From Hydrogenophaga taeniospiralis (lineage in GTDB: Bacteria > Pseudomonadota > Gammaproteobacteria > Burkholderiales > Burkholderiaceae_C): a stretch of 64,000 bases of DNA. The notes under the pieces are model-generated. The model was not told the DNA's origin. It saw only the letters and a list, made by a program, of their open reading frames with translations, and ran no database searches. The stretch lies in the NCBI RefSeq assembly GCF_020510445.1, contig NZ_JAHBAG010000001.1:1898501-1962500 (forward strand). Direction: 5' to 3'. The translations under genes and the position numbers were made by a program. This document shows, in pieces, positions 16,721 through 26,427 of the stretch (positions are counted from its first letter, which is position 1; each line of letters starts with the position of its first letter).

Positions 16721-18088
16721 ATGGACACCCCCACGAGCCGCGCCTGCGGCGTCCACGCCGCCCGCCTCAACCTGGCGGACTATGCCGTCAACTTCAGCGA
16801 CGCGCACCCGCCGCTGACCCGCCCCCAGGCGCTGATCGAAGCCGAGCGCTGCTACTACTGCCACGACGCGCCCTGCGCCACGGCCTGCCCCACGGGCATC
16901 GACATCCCCTCGTTCGTGCACCGCATCGCGCAGGGCAACAACCGCGGCGCGGCGCGCGCCATTCTGGAAGCCAACCCGCTGGGCGGCATGTGCGCCCGCG
17001 TCTGCCCCACCGAGGTGCTGTGCGAACAGGCCTGCGTGCGCAACACCCACGAAGACAAACCGGTGGAAATCGGCTTGCTGCAGCGCCACGCCACCGATGC
17101 CTTCTTTGCCCAGCCGGGTGCGCCCCTGTTCCAGCGCGCGGCGCCCACGGGCCAGCGCGTGGCGGTGGTGGGCGCGGGGCCGGCGGGGCTGGCTTGCGCC
17201 CATGGCTTGGCGCTGCGGGGGCATGACGTGGTGCTGTTCGAGGCGCGACCCAAGCTCGGTGGCCTCAACGAATACGGCCTGGCCAGCTACAAGACCACGG
17301 ACGACTTCGCGCAGAAGGAAGTGGCGTGGCTCCTGTCGGTAGGTGGCATCGAGGTGCGCACCGGCCAACAGCTCGGGCGCGACATCACGCTCGACGGCCT
17401 GCTCGCCAGCTTCGACGCTGTGTTCCTGGGTCTGGGCCTGCAGGGCGTGAACGCGCTGGGCATCGCCGAGCCCACGGCCACGGGCCTGCGCAACGCGGTG
17501 GACTTCATCGCCGAACTGCGCCAGAGCACCGATCTCTCCACCCTGCCGGTGGGTCGCCGCGTGGTGGTGGTCGGTGGCGGCATGACGGCGGTGGACGCTG
17601 CCGTGCAGTCGCGCAAGCTGGGGGCTGAAGAAGTCACCATCGTCTACCGCCGGGGCGCGGAGAGCATGTCGGCGTCGCGCGTGGAGCAGCAGTGGGCGCA
17701 GACGAACGGCGTGCGCATCCGCCACTGGGCCGCGCCGCAGGAGCTGCTGTGCGAAGACGGCGCCGTCACGGGCATGCGCTTTGCCGCCACCGCGCTGCGC
17801 GACGGCCAACTGGTGGAGACCGGCGAGACCTTCACGCTGGAAGCCGACATGGTGCTCAAGGCCATCGGCCAGACCTATGTGACCGAGCCTGTGGGCAAAG
17901 CGATCGCGCTGCAGGGTGGACGCATCGCCACCGACGCCGTTGGCCGCACCAGCCTGGCGCGCGTGTGGGCCGGCGGCGACTGCCGCGCGGGCGGGCGCGA
18001 CCTCACCGTTGAAGCCGTGGAGCACGGGAAAGTGGCTGCGCTATCCATCCACGAAGCGCTGAGCGTGCCGGTGGCAATAGCGGCCTGA
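16721..18088 (+). CDS. preT: NAD-dependent dihydropyrimidine dehydrogenase, subunit PreT
   Basis: Flavin/Fe-S subunit that passes electrons from NAD(P)H to PreA for reduction of uracil and thymine; 455 residues. The N-terminal GltD-like domain carries two Cys clusters (CYYCHDAPCATACPTGIDIP and CARVCPTEVLCEQAC) for 4Fe-4S centres. The FAD site is VAVVGAGPAGLACAHGLALRG, and the NAD(P)H-binding fold is VVVVGGGMTAVDAAVQS. The C-terminal VWAGGDCRAGGRDLTVEAVEHGK closes the FAD site. ATG 16721 is preceded by AAGGAA. First gene of the pyrimidine operon. Confidence 0.95.
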   Translation: MDTPTSRACGVHAARLNLADYAVNFSDAHPPLTRPQALIEAERCYYCHDAPCATACPTGIDIPSFVHRIAQGNNRGAARAILEANPLGGMCARVCPTEVLCEQACVRNTHEDKPVEIGLLQRHATDAFFAQPGAPLFQRAAPTGQRVAVVGAGPAGLACAHGLALRGHDVVLFEARPKLGGLNEYGLASYKTTDDFAQKEVAWLLSVGGIEVRTGQQLGRDITLDGLLASFDAVFLGLGLQGVNALGIAEPTATGLRNAVDFIAELRQSTDLSTLPVGRRVVVVGGGMTAVDAAVQSRKLGAEEVTIVYRRGAESMSASRVEQQWAQTNGVRIRHWAAPQELLCEDGAVTGMRFAATALRDGQLVETGETFTLEADMVLKAIGQTYVTEPVGKAIALQGGRIATDAVGRTSLARVWAGGDCRAGGRDLTVEAVEHGKVAALSIHEALSVPVAIAA

Positions 18089-18157
18089 GGCTCGCCTAGA
18101 TACCGCCCACCACCCCACGAGCACCCCAGCACACAACGCATTTCACCGGAGCACCCC

Positions 18158-19471
18158 ATGGCAGACATCCGCAGCAATTTCCTGGGCATCCACAGCCCCA
18201 ATCCCTTCTGGCTCGCCTCCGCGCCGCCCACCGACAAAGAGATCAACGTCACCCGCGCTTTTGAAGCCGGCTGGGGTGGCGTGGTGTGGAAGACGCTGGG
18301 CGAAGACCCGGCCGTCGTCAACGTGAACGGCCCGCGCTATGCCACGCTCCTGTCGCAAGACCGCCGCGTGATCGGCCTGAACAACATCGAGCTGATCACC
18401 GACCGGCCGCTGCACACCAACCTGGAAGAGATCAAACGCGTGAAGCGCAACTGGCCCGACCGCGCCATGATCGTCTCGCTCATGGTGCCGTGCGAGGAGC
18501 AGAGCTGGAAGAACATCCTGCCGCTCGTGGAAGACACCGGCGCCGACGGCATTGAACTCAACTTCGGCTGCCCCCACGGCATGAGCGAGCGCGGCATGGG
18601 CGCCGCCGTGGGCCAGGTGCCCGAATACATCCAGATGGTCACGGCCTGGTGCAAGCACTACAGCCGCCTGCCCGTGATCGTGAAGCTCACGCCCAACATC
18701 ACCGACGTGCGCCAGCCCGCGCGCGCGGCGAAGGCGGGCGGGGCGGATGCGGTCTCGCTCATCAACACCATCAACTCCATCATGGGCGTGGACCTGGACC
18801 GCATGGTGATGAGCCCGAGCACCGACGGCTGGGGCTCACACGGTGGCTACTGCGGCCCGGCCGTGAAACCCATCGCGCTCAACATGGTGGCCGAGATCGC
18901 GCGCGATGCGCAGACCGCCGGCCTGCCCATCAGTGGCATAGGCGGCATCACCACCTGGCGCGACGCGGCCGAATACATCGCCCTGGGCTGCGGCACGGTG
19001 CAGGTGTGCACGGCCGCCATGGTCTACGGCTTCAAGATCGTGCAGGACATGTGCGACGGGCTGTCCAACTTCATGGACGACCACGGCTACGCCACGCTGG
19101 GCGATTTCAAGGGCCAGGCCGTGCCCACGGTGAAGGACTGGAAGAACCTCAACCTCAACCACATCGAGAAAGCGGTGATCAACCAGGACGCCTGCATCCA
19201 GTGCGGCCGTTGCCACGTGGTGTGCGAAGACACCTCGCACCAGGCCATCACCTTCACCAAGGAAGGAGGCGTGCGCAGGTTCGAGATCAACGAGGCCGAG
19301 TGCGTGGGTTGCAACCTGTGCGTGTCGATCTGCCCGGTGCCCGAATGCATCACCATGCGCAGTCTCGCGCCCGGCGAGGTGGACGTGCGAACGGGCCAGA
19401 CCGTCACGGGTGAATACGCCAACTGGACCACCCACCCCAACAACCCGCAGCGCGTGAGCGCATCCGCCTGA
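18158..19471 (+). CDS. preA: NAD-dependent dihydropyrimidine dehydrogenase, subunit PreA
   Basis: Catalytic subunit reducing uracil/thymine to the 5,6-dihydro form; 437 residues. The FMN-binding TIM barrel (residues 1-320) contains the active-site loop NFGCPHGMSERGMG with the catalytic Cys and the SLINTINSIMGVD pyrimidine-binding region. The C-terminal ferredoxin domain has two 4Fe-4S motifs, CIQCGRCHVVCE and CVGCNLCVSICPVPEC. It follows preT by 69 bases and forms the PreTA complex with it. Start supported by a CCGGAGCACC leader. Confidence 0.96.
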   Translation: MADIRSNFLGIHSPNPFWLASAPPTDKEINVTRAFEAGWGGVVWKTLGEDPAVVNVNGPRYATLLSQDRRVIGLNNIELITDRPLHTNLEEIKRVKRNWPDRAMIVSLMVPCEEQSWKNILPLVEDTGADGIELNFGCPHGMSERGMGAAVGQVPEYIQMVTAWCKHYSRLPVIVKLTPNITDVRQPARAAKAGGADAVSLINTINSIMGVDLDRMVMSPSTDGWGSHGGYCGPAVKPIALNMVAEIARDAQTAGLPISGIGGITTWRDAAEYIALGCGTVQVCTAAMVYGFKIVQDMCDGLSNFMDDHGYATLGDFKGQAVPTVKDWKNLNLNHIEKAVINQDACIQCGRCHVVCEDTSHQAITFTKEGGVRRFEINEAECVGCNLCVSICPVPECITMRSLAPGEVDVRTGQTVTGEYANWTTHPNNPQRVSASA

Positions 19472-19604
19472 CGGCGCCGGTGCGGTTCTTGCGTGGGCCG
19501 TCACCTGTTGTGTTTCCTTTTCCCCCGCATCTGCCAGCTCCGGGGCGCCGGCGCAGACCGCGGACTGTGTGTTAACCCACGAGGTCTTTGACAGGAGTAC
19601 AGGC

Positions 19605-21062
19605 ATGAACAACAGCATCGGCAGCACCGCCCAGGCGGCGGGGCCCATTCCCGCCAAGGCGACCAATCCGCTGGCCAACGAGGACTTGCTTCCCACCACC
19701 GCGGCGCAGCGCCACTGGGCCTGGAAGGACTACGCGGCCCTGTGGGTCGGCATGGTGGTGTGTGTGCCCACCTACACCATGGCCAGTTCCATGCTGGATC
19801 AGGGCTTTACCTGGCAGATGGCGGTGTGGCTGGTGTTCCTGGCCAACTGCATCGTGTTGGTGCCCATGCTGCTGATCGGCCGCGTGGGGCCCAAATATGG
19901 GGTGCCGTTCCCGGTGCTGGCGCGGGCCTCGTTCGGTGTGAAAGGCGCCAACCTGCCGGCCGTGTTGCGCGGTCTGGTGGCCTGCGGCTGGTTCTCCATC
20001 AACTGCTACTTCGGCGCGCTCGCGCTGCATGGTTTCCTGAACATCCTGGGCATGGGGCTGGCGGGCCCGGCCGAGGGGCAGACCATCAGCACCTCGCAGT
20101 TCGTGTGCTTCCTGGCGTTCTGGGCGGTGCACCTCTGGTTCATCTGGAAAGGCCCCGAGTCGATCCGCGTGCTGGAGGTGATCGCCGCGCCGCTGATGAT
20201 CGGCGCGTCCCTCCTGCTGGTGGTGGTGCTGATGATGAAGGTGCCCTCAGGCCAGCTCTTCAACCTGCCCGCCAAGGTGGTCGAAGGGGGCCCCAAGACC
20301 TGGGCCGCGCTCACCGGGCTGGTGGGCTTCTGGGCCACGCTGGCGCTCAACATCCCGGACTTCACGCGCTTCGCCAAGTCGCAGAAAGACCAGATCGTGG
20401 GCCAGGCCATCGGCCTGCCGATTCCCATGGCGCTGTTCTCCATGGTGGGCATCATCGGCTTCTCGGCCTCGTCCATCCTGTACGGCAAGGCCCAGCTGTT
20501 CCCCGACGGCCTGCTCACCCAGATGGGCAGCGTGGCCGCGGGCGTCGGCCTGCTGGTGATCCTGCTGGCCAACCTGACCACCAACGTCGCCGCCAACCTG
20601 GTGTCGCCCTCGTACGACTTCAGCCAGGTTGCACCGTCCAAGATCAGCTTTCGCACCGGCGGCCTGATCGCCGCCGTCATCGGCCTGCTGTTCATGCCCT
20701 GGAAGCTGCTGGCCACCTCGGGCGGCTACCTGTTCACCTGGCTGGGCGGCTACGGCACGCTGCTGGGCGCCATCGCCGGCATCCTGCTGGTGGACTACTA
20801 CCTGGTGCGCAAGAGCGTGCTCAAGGTGGACGACCTTTACCGCCGGGGCGGCGACTACGAGTACAGCAACGGCTGGAACCTGAACGCGCTCATCGCGTTT
20901 GCCCTGGGTGTGCTGCCCTGCCTGCCGGGTTACCTGGCGGTGTCTGGCGTGATCGACAAAGCCGCCGTGCCCGGCCTGCTGCTGGGCCTGTTCGATTTCG
21001 GCTGGTTCTTCAGCCTGGCCGTGGCCGGCGGTTACTACTACCTGACGGCCAAGAAAAAGTGA
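19605..21062 (+). CDS. NCS1-family uracil/allantoin/hydantoin permease
   Basis: A 485-residue inner-membrane transporter of the nucleobase:cation symporter-1 family, about 12 TM segments. The N-terminal NEDLLPTTAAQRHWAWKDYAALWVGM is the family signature, and FPVLARASFGVKGANLPA, GCGWFSIN-like and IPDFTRFAKSQKDQIVGQ segments follow. Position between preA and dihydropyrimidinase makes uracil/thymine or a dihydropyrimidine/hydantoin the likely substrate. ATG 19605 with CAGGAG 8 bases upstream is preferred to an in-frame ATG at 19569-19571. Confidence 0.92.
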   Translation: MNNSIGSTAQAAGPIPAKATNPLANEDLLPTTAAQRHWAWKDYAALWVGMVVCVPTYTMASSMLDQGFTWQMAVWLVFLANCIVLVPMLLIGRVGPKYGVPFPVLARASFGVKGANLPAVLRGLVACGWFSINCYFGALALHGFLNILGMGLAGPAEGQTISTSQFVCFLAFWAVHLWFIWKGPESIRVLEVIAAPLMIGASLLLVVVLMMKVPSGQLFNLPAKVVEGGPKTWAALTGLVGFWATLALNIPDFTRFAKSQKDQIVGQAIGLPIPMALFSMVGIIGFSASSILYGKAQLFPDGLLTQMGSVAAGVGLLVILLANLTTNVAANLVSPSYDFSQVAPSKISFRTGGLIAAVIGLLFMPWKLLATSGGYLFTWLGGYGTLLGAIAGILLVDYYLVRKSVLKVDDLYRRGGDYEYSNGWNLNALIAFALGVLPCLPGYLAVSGVIDKAAVPGLLLGLFDFGWFFSLAVAGGYYYLTAKKK

Positions 21063-21070
21063 GCCCATGA

Positions 21071-22594
<1,524 letters not shown>

Positions 22595-22620
22595 CTGCTG
22601 ATACGCATCTGGAGAACACC

Positions 22621-23877
22621 ATGGACACCAAAGTCAAACCCAATATTGAAAACCTGCGCATCAACGGCGAGCGCCTCTGGGCTTCGCTCATGGAGCTGGC
22701 GCAGATCGGCGCCACGCCCAAGGGCGGCGTGTGTCGCCTCACGCTCACGGACCTGGACAAGCAAGGCCGCGACCTGGTCACGCGCTGGGCGCGCGAGGCG
22801 GGCATGACGGTCACCATCGACAAGATCGGCAACGGCTTCATGCGCCGCCCCGGCCGCAACAACAGCCTGCCGCCGATCATGACCGGCAGCCACATCGACA
22901 CCCAGCCCACCGGCGGCAAGTTCGACGGCAATTACGGCGTGCTGGCCGGCATCGAGGTGGTGCGCACGCTCAACGACCACGGCATCGAGACCGAGGCGCC
23001 CATCGAAGTGGCGTTCTGGACCAACGAAGAAGGCTCGCGCTTCGTGCCCGTGATGATGGGCTCGGGCGTGTTCGCCAAGGCCTTCACGCTCGAGCACGCC
23101 TACGCCGCCACCGACACCGAAGGCAAGACGGTGAAGGGCGAGCTGGAGCGCATCGGCTACGTCGGCGAGCAGGAGCCGGGCGACCACCCCATCGGCGCCT
23201 ACTTCGAAACCCACATCGAACAAGGGCCGGTGCTTGAAGACAACCACAAGACCATCGGCGTCGTCACCGGCGTGCTCGGCATCCGCTGGTACGACTGCAC
23301 CGTGACCGGCATGGAGGCCCACGCCGGCCCCACGCCCATGGCATTGCGCCGCGACGCGCTGCAGGTCGCCGCCCACCTGATGCAGGAAGTGGTGGCCTGC
23401 GCCCACCGCCACCCACCGCACGGGCGCGGCACGGTGGGCATGGTGCAGGTGCACCCCAACAGCCGCAACGTGATCCCGGGCCAGGTGAAGTTCAGCATCG
23501 ACCTGCGCAACGCCACCGACGCCGACTGCGAGCGCATGGACCAGGACATCCGCGCCGTGGCCGCGAAGCTCAGCGCGGACACGGGCCTGCCCATCAATAT
23601 CGAACTGGTGTCCAACTACCCGGCCCAGGTCTTCCACCCCGACTGCGTGGACGCCGTGGGCCGCGCCGCCGCCAAGCTCGGCTACAGCCACATGCCCGCC
23701 GTCTCGGGCGCCGGGCACGATGCCGTGTACATGGCGCGCCTGGCGCCCGCGGGCATGGTGTTCATCCCCTGCAAGGACGGCATCAGCCACAACGAGATCG
23801 AAAGCGCCGAGCCCGAGCACATCACCGCGGGCTGCAACGTGCTGCTGCACGCGATGCTGGAGCGCGCGGGTAGGTGA
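22621..23877 (+). CDS. Zn-dependent N-carbamoyl-beta-alanine amidase (beta-ureidopropionase type)
   Basis: M20-family amidase, 418 residues, releasing beta-alanine, CO2 and NH3 from N-carbamoyl-beta-alanine; the third pathway step. Metal-site motifs are TGSHIDTQPTGGKFDGNYG, FWTNEEGSRF and FETHIEQGPVLE, with the dimerisation lid in the middle (TGMEAHAGPTPM). The C-terminal HNEIESAEPEH carries the last His. Closely related L-carbamoylases use hydantoin products, but context favours ureidopropionase. It follows hydA by 26 bases and is the last gene of the operon. Confidence 0.93.
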   Translation: MDTKVKPNIENLRINGERLWASLMELAQIGATPKGGVCRLTLTDLDKQGRDLVTRWAREAGMTVTIDKIGNGFMRRPGRNNSLPPIMTGSHIDTQPTGGKFDGNYGVLAGIEVVRTLNDHGIETEAPIEVAFWTNEEGSRFVPVMMGSGVFAKAFTLEHAYAATDTEGKTVKGELERIGYVGEQEPGDHPIGAYFETHIEQGPVLEDNHKTIGVVTGVLGIRWYDCTVTGMEAHAGPTPMALRRDALQVAAHLMQEVVACAHRHPPHGRGTVGMVQVHPNSRNVIPGQVKFSIDLRNATDADCERMDQDIRAVAAKLSADTGLPINIELVSNYPAQVFHPDCVDAVGRAAAKLGYSHMPAVSGAGHDAVYMARLAPAGMVFIPCKDGISHNEIESAEPEHITAGCNVLLHAMLERAGR

Positions 23878-23893
23878 ACACCTTCGCACCGTT

Positions 23894-24451
23894 TCATGGC
23901 TGTTCGCACCGCACGCGAAACTTCCAGAAGTAGTACCCCAACAGCTGTTGGGATTGGCCGTCTTCGGCCAGCGTGTACAGGGCGAAGTCGGCGTTCAGGA
24001 CCCTCGATTTCAGGGCGATGAATCTTGCGTTCAGGCTGCTGAAATTCGTTTCGACATGAAGGGGCGGTATTCCCCCGTTGCTCGAATCGGGGTCGGGCTG
24101 TACCGCCTCTTCCCGCGTCACCACGACCGGCTTGAAGCTTTTTGAGACCCGGTTTTCTTCCCCGTTCCGGGTGTCGACCGCGTAAACAATCACGGCGTCG
24201 TCCGAGTTGTTGGAGATGGAAACCCCCCTCAGCGCGACCCGGCTTCCATGGCCGATGTTGACGCATGGCTCGTCCGTCTCCTGTTCAGGGGCATCGTCGC
24301 GCCATCCCGGGCAGATCATGAACACCCCGCCGGGGCCGATTTCTGTCGGATGTTTGGCGTCCTGGCTCGGGTCGGGGCAGGTCGATTTCACATGGCCGGT
24401 GTCGATGACGGCGAGCAGATTGATCCATGCAGCGCCAATTTCTGGTTCCAT
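23894..24451 (-). CDS. PixA/AidA-family inclusion-body protein (second copy)
   Basis: A 185-residue protein of the PixA (inclusion body) / AidA family. It keeps the family landmarks LLAVIDTGHVKSTCPDPS, NNSDDAVIVYAVD, KSFKPVVVTREEAVQPDPDSSNGGIPPL, NFSSLNAR and QLLGYYFWKFRV. It is clearly paralogous to the upstream gene but diverged and Cys-richer. ATG 24451 has AGGTGG 5 bases upstream; a GTG nine bases earlier is possible. The start lies immediately after a strong terminator with no room for a promoter, so expression probably depends on read-through. Family members accumulate as crystalline inclusions, some under quorum control; the molecular role is unclear. Confidence 0.8.
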   Translation of the reverse strand: MEPEIGAAWINLLAVIDTGHVKSTCPDPSQDAKHPTEIGPGGVFMICPGWRDDAPEQETDEPCVNIGHGSRVALRGVSISNNSDDAVIVYAVDTRNGEENRVSKSFKPVVVTREEAVQPDPDSSNGGIPPLHVETNFSSLNARFIALKSRVLNADFALYTLAEDGQSQQLLGYYFWKFRVRCEQP

Positions 24452-24463
24452 AAGAGCCACCTA

Positions 24464-24501
24464 ATAAAAAAGCACAGTGCCGCTGGGGCGGCACTGTGCT
24501 T
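24464..24501 (-). terminator. Rho-independent terminator between the two PixA/AidA genes
   Basis: A perfect 14-bp stem (AAGCACAGTGCCGC / GCGGCACTGTGCTT) with a 4-base loop is followed on the minus strand by TTTTTTATTAG. It is the strongest intrinsic terminator in the window, and it sits between two co-directional paralogues only 74 bases apart. Confidence 0.9.
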
Positions 24502-24525
24502 GTGTGACCGCGATGCCGGTACCGA

Positions 24526-25080
24526 TCAACCCTGCACGGTGATGGTGGGGTCCCAGTAGAAGTACCCGAACAGGTTCTGGGTCTGGCCGTCCGACCCCAG
24601 CGTGTAGAGGCCGAAGTAGACGTAGAAGTTTTCCGTGCCCGATTTGCCCACCTTCGAGTCCAGGCTGCTGAAGTTCTGCACCGTCTGGAGGGGCGGAATG
24701 CCGCCGTTCGCGACCTGCTCCGGATTGGGTTGCACGGCACGGTTGCGGGTGATCACGTTGGGCGTGAAGCTGTTGAACACCTGGGTGCCGCTCCAGTACT
24801 TGATGCCGTAGACGATCACGGCGTCGTCCGAATTGGCGTAGACGGAGGTGCCGGTGAACGACGCGTAGTCACCGACGTTGAGCTTGAACGACAGATCCGC
24901 CGTTCCTTGGCCGCTGATGATCCCGCGCGTTCCGGTGGCGATCATGAACTGGCTGTTGTGATTGATGCCGGTGGGCTTGGTCGGGTCCTTGCTGGGGTTG
25001 GAATAGGTGGACTTGACGTACTCCGTATCAATGACGACAAGGATGTTGGCGGTCTGACCCGATGCGGTGAGTGCTGTCAT
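24526..25080 (-). CDS. PixA/AidA-family inclusion-body protein (first copy)
   Basis: A 184-residue protein matching the PixA/AidA family across its length: NILVVIDTEYVKSTYSNPSK, KPTGINHNSQFMIATGTRG, LNVGDYASFTGTSVYANSDDAVIVYGI, FTPNVITRNRAVQPNPEQVANGGIPPLQ, and NLFGYFYWDPTITV. There is no signal peptide and no Cys. The predicted product is a cytoplasmic beta-rich protein that may assemble into inclusions. AidA of Burkholderia is quorum-regulated and needed for nematode killing, and PixA of Xenorhabdus forms crystals; whether this copy does either is unknown. AAAAGG precedes the ATG. Promoter-proximal gene of the pair. Confidence 0.87.
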   Translation of the reverse strand: MTALTASGQTANILVVIDTEYVKSTYSNPSKDPTKPTGINHNSQFMIATGTRGIISGQGTADLSFKLNVGDYASFTGTSVYANSDDAVIVYGIKYWSGTQVFNSFTPNVITRNRAVQPNPEQVANGGIPPLQTVQNFSSLDSKVGKSGTENFYVYFGLYTLGSDGQTQNLFGYFYWDPTITVQG

Positions 25081-25158
25081 TGCAATAGCCTTTTAAATGA
25101 ACGTTGAATACCCACAAGGCCTTTCGGACTTGCTCCAGAATCATCCGTGAATGCCCGA

Positions 25159-25188
25159 TCAATCCTCCCTCTGCCGGGGCGCTGTCAA
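25159..25188 (-). promoter_or_regulatory. Candidate promoter of the PixA/AidA gene pair
   Basis: The minus strand has a perfect -35 hexamer, TTGACA, at 25188-25183. The -10 region 17-18 bases further (GGATTG/GATTGA) is poor, which would fit a promoter needing an activator. Confidence 0.4.
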
Positions 25189-25272
25189 TCAATGTGCCTT
25201 GATTTTTGGATCGCTCTGGAAAGCCCTGGATGAGACGCTGCAAACGTTAACGGCACGGGCGGTTGCAGATAA

Positions 25273-25310
25273 GTAACGTTACGGTAAAGGCCAACCGTTG
25301 TTACGGTAAC
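25273..25310. promoter_or_regulatory. Repeated GTTACGGTAA operator-like sites
   Basis: GTTACGGTAA occurs at 25278-25287 and 25300-25309, with starts 22 bp apart (two helical turns). The first overlaps the palindrome GTAACGTTAC (25273-25282), the second extends to GTTACGGTAAC, and a degenerate copy (GTTAACGG) lies at 25246-25253. They sit upstream of the PixA/AidA promoter region and just beyond the 3' end of the adjacent regulator gene. They are plausible binding sites for that regulator. Confidence 0.5.
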
Positions 25311-25334
25311 TTCGTGGGACTGCGCGATTGGAAT

Positions 25335-26135
25335 CTATGGGAAAAAGCGCTTCAGGGAAGCGCAAATGGAAGAAGCGAGGTCTTCCTGAAGTGCGATGGT
25401 CAGGGAGCCATTTCGATTGAATTGCTCCGACAGCGTGATATGGCATGTGGACGCATCGATCAGGCGAATGGACGCTTTGACGACGCCTGCGGCGATCTGG
25501 ATGCTGCCTTCAAGGCGGTGTTTGATCGGTTGGTGGAGGGCGTCGTAAGACGCATGGGGTTCGCGCACGGCGTTTTTGGGCGCGAAATCGGCACCCGCGA
25601 CAACGATTTCCCCGAACGTCTTGTACAGCTGGTGCACCAGTTCGTCGTGCAAGCCGTGCGCGAAGGACTTCCCGCTGCTTTGGTGCGAAAGGCATTTGAA
25701 GGGGTACACCGCGAATCTGGATGGCGGCTTGAAAGAACCGCTTGCGGCGTTGGTGCGCTGGATGGACGGCATGTAGCTGCCTACGGGAATGCATATCCTG
25801 CAATCGTTGTTGGCGCCCGGCATCGCATAGTACGCCTTGAGCTTGGCCCGCAGGCGCCCGACCTGAACCCGCACAATCGGGTCTTCGCTGGTGTAGTACT
25901 TGGAGGGATCGCGGTTGAAAACGGCAATACCAATGGCGTATTCCGTGGTGTCCTGAATCGTGCCGGAGATGGCTTTTTCAACCAGAAAACGCAGCAAACG
26001 ACTTATGCGCGGCGATTGACGAAACAGGTCACTGGCCAAAATCGAATCGCAGGCTGCTCGAACATCATTGGCCTGGAAAGGCGCAGCGCCATTTGAGTCG
26101 GTTTCCATGTCGTTCATCGTGTTTGTTTCAAGCAC
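25335..26135 (-). CDS. Regulator with winged-helix-like N-terminus and TolB-like domain
   Basis: A 266-residue protein. Residues about 25-125 (VRAACDSILASDLFRQSPRI through RICIPVGSYMPSI) match the DNA-binding-like domain often found in front of TolB/TPR or adenylate-cyclase modules, with the diagnostic EDPIVRVQVGRLRAKL. Residues 140-266 (FAVYPFKCL...SFAHGLHDELVHQLYKTFGEIVVAG) resemble the TolB N-terminal/FlgO fold that senses or binds in other regulators. No signal peptide or TM is evident. It lies upstream of the PixA/AidA pair on the same strand and probably controls it. Starts at 26135, 26117 and 26108 are all possible. Confidence 0.65.
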   Translation of the reverse strand: MLETNTMNDMETDSNGAAPFQANDVRAACDSILASDLFRQSPRISRLLRFLVEKAISGTIQDTTEYAIGIAVFNRDPSKYYTSEDPIVRVQVGRLRAKLKAYYAMPGANNDCRICIPVGSYMPSIQRTNAASGSFKPPSRFAVYPFKCLSHQSSGKSFAHGLHDELVHQLYKTFGEIVVAGADFAPKNAVREPHASYDALHQPIKHRLEGSIQIAAGVVKASIRLIDASTCHITLSEQFNRNGSLTIALQEDLASSICASLKRFFP

Positions 26136-26427
26136 GGCAAGGACGCTGATGGCCAGGCATTACAGGGTTTTCTGAATCATCGTTCCATTCATGAAGTGTT
26201 CCGTCGGGTGAAGGGTGCATGTCTGGCTTGCTCGGTTGGTCAGCGGGCCGCCCCTCCGTTCGGCTGCAACGCCGTGTCACGGAATTCGGGGGCGATTTGA
26301 GATGGATGAAATGATTTCGGGAAATGGTGGCCATTTGTCCACCATTTTCCGTTCGCCCTCCTTGTGCGAAAAAAATGTACCTGAAAACGCCGACGCTGAA
26401 ACCTGTCAGACATGACAGGATGGGCGC

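Noticed and set aside
26402..26419. CCTGTCA-GACA-TGACAGG hairpin as terminator of the kinase/ATPase gene
   Set aside because: The 7-bp stem is real and 9 bases past the stop, but no T tract follows on the minus strand, so I do not call it.
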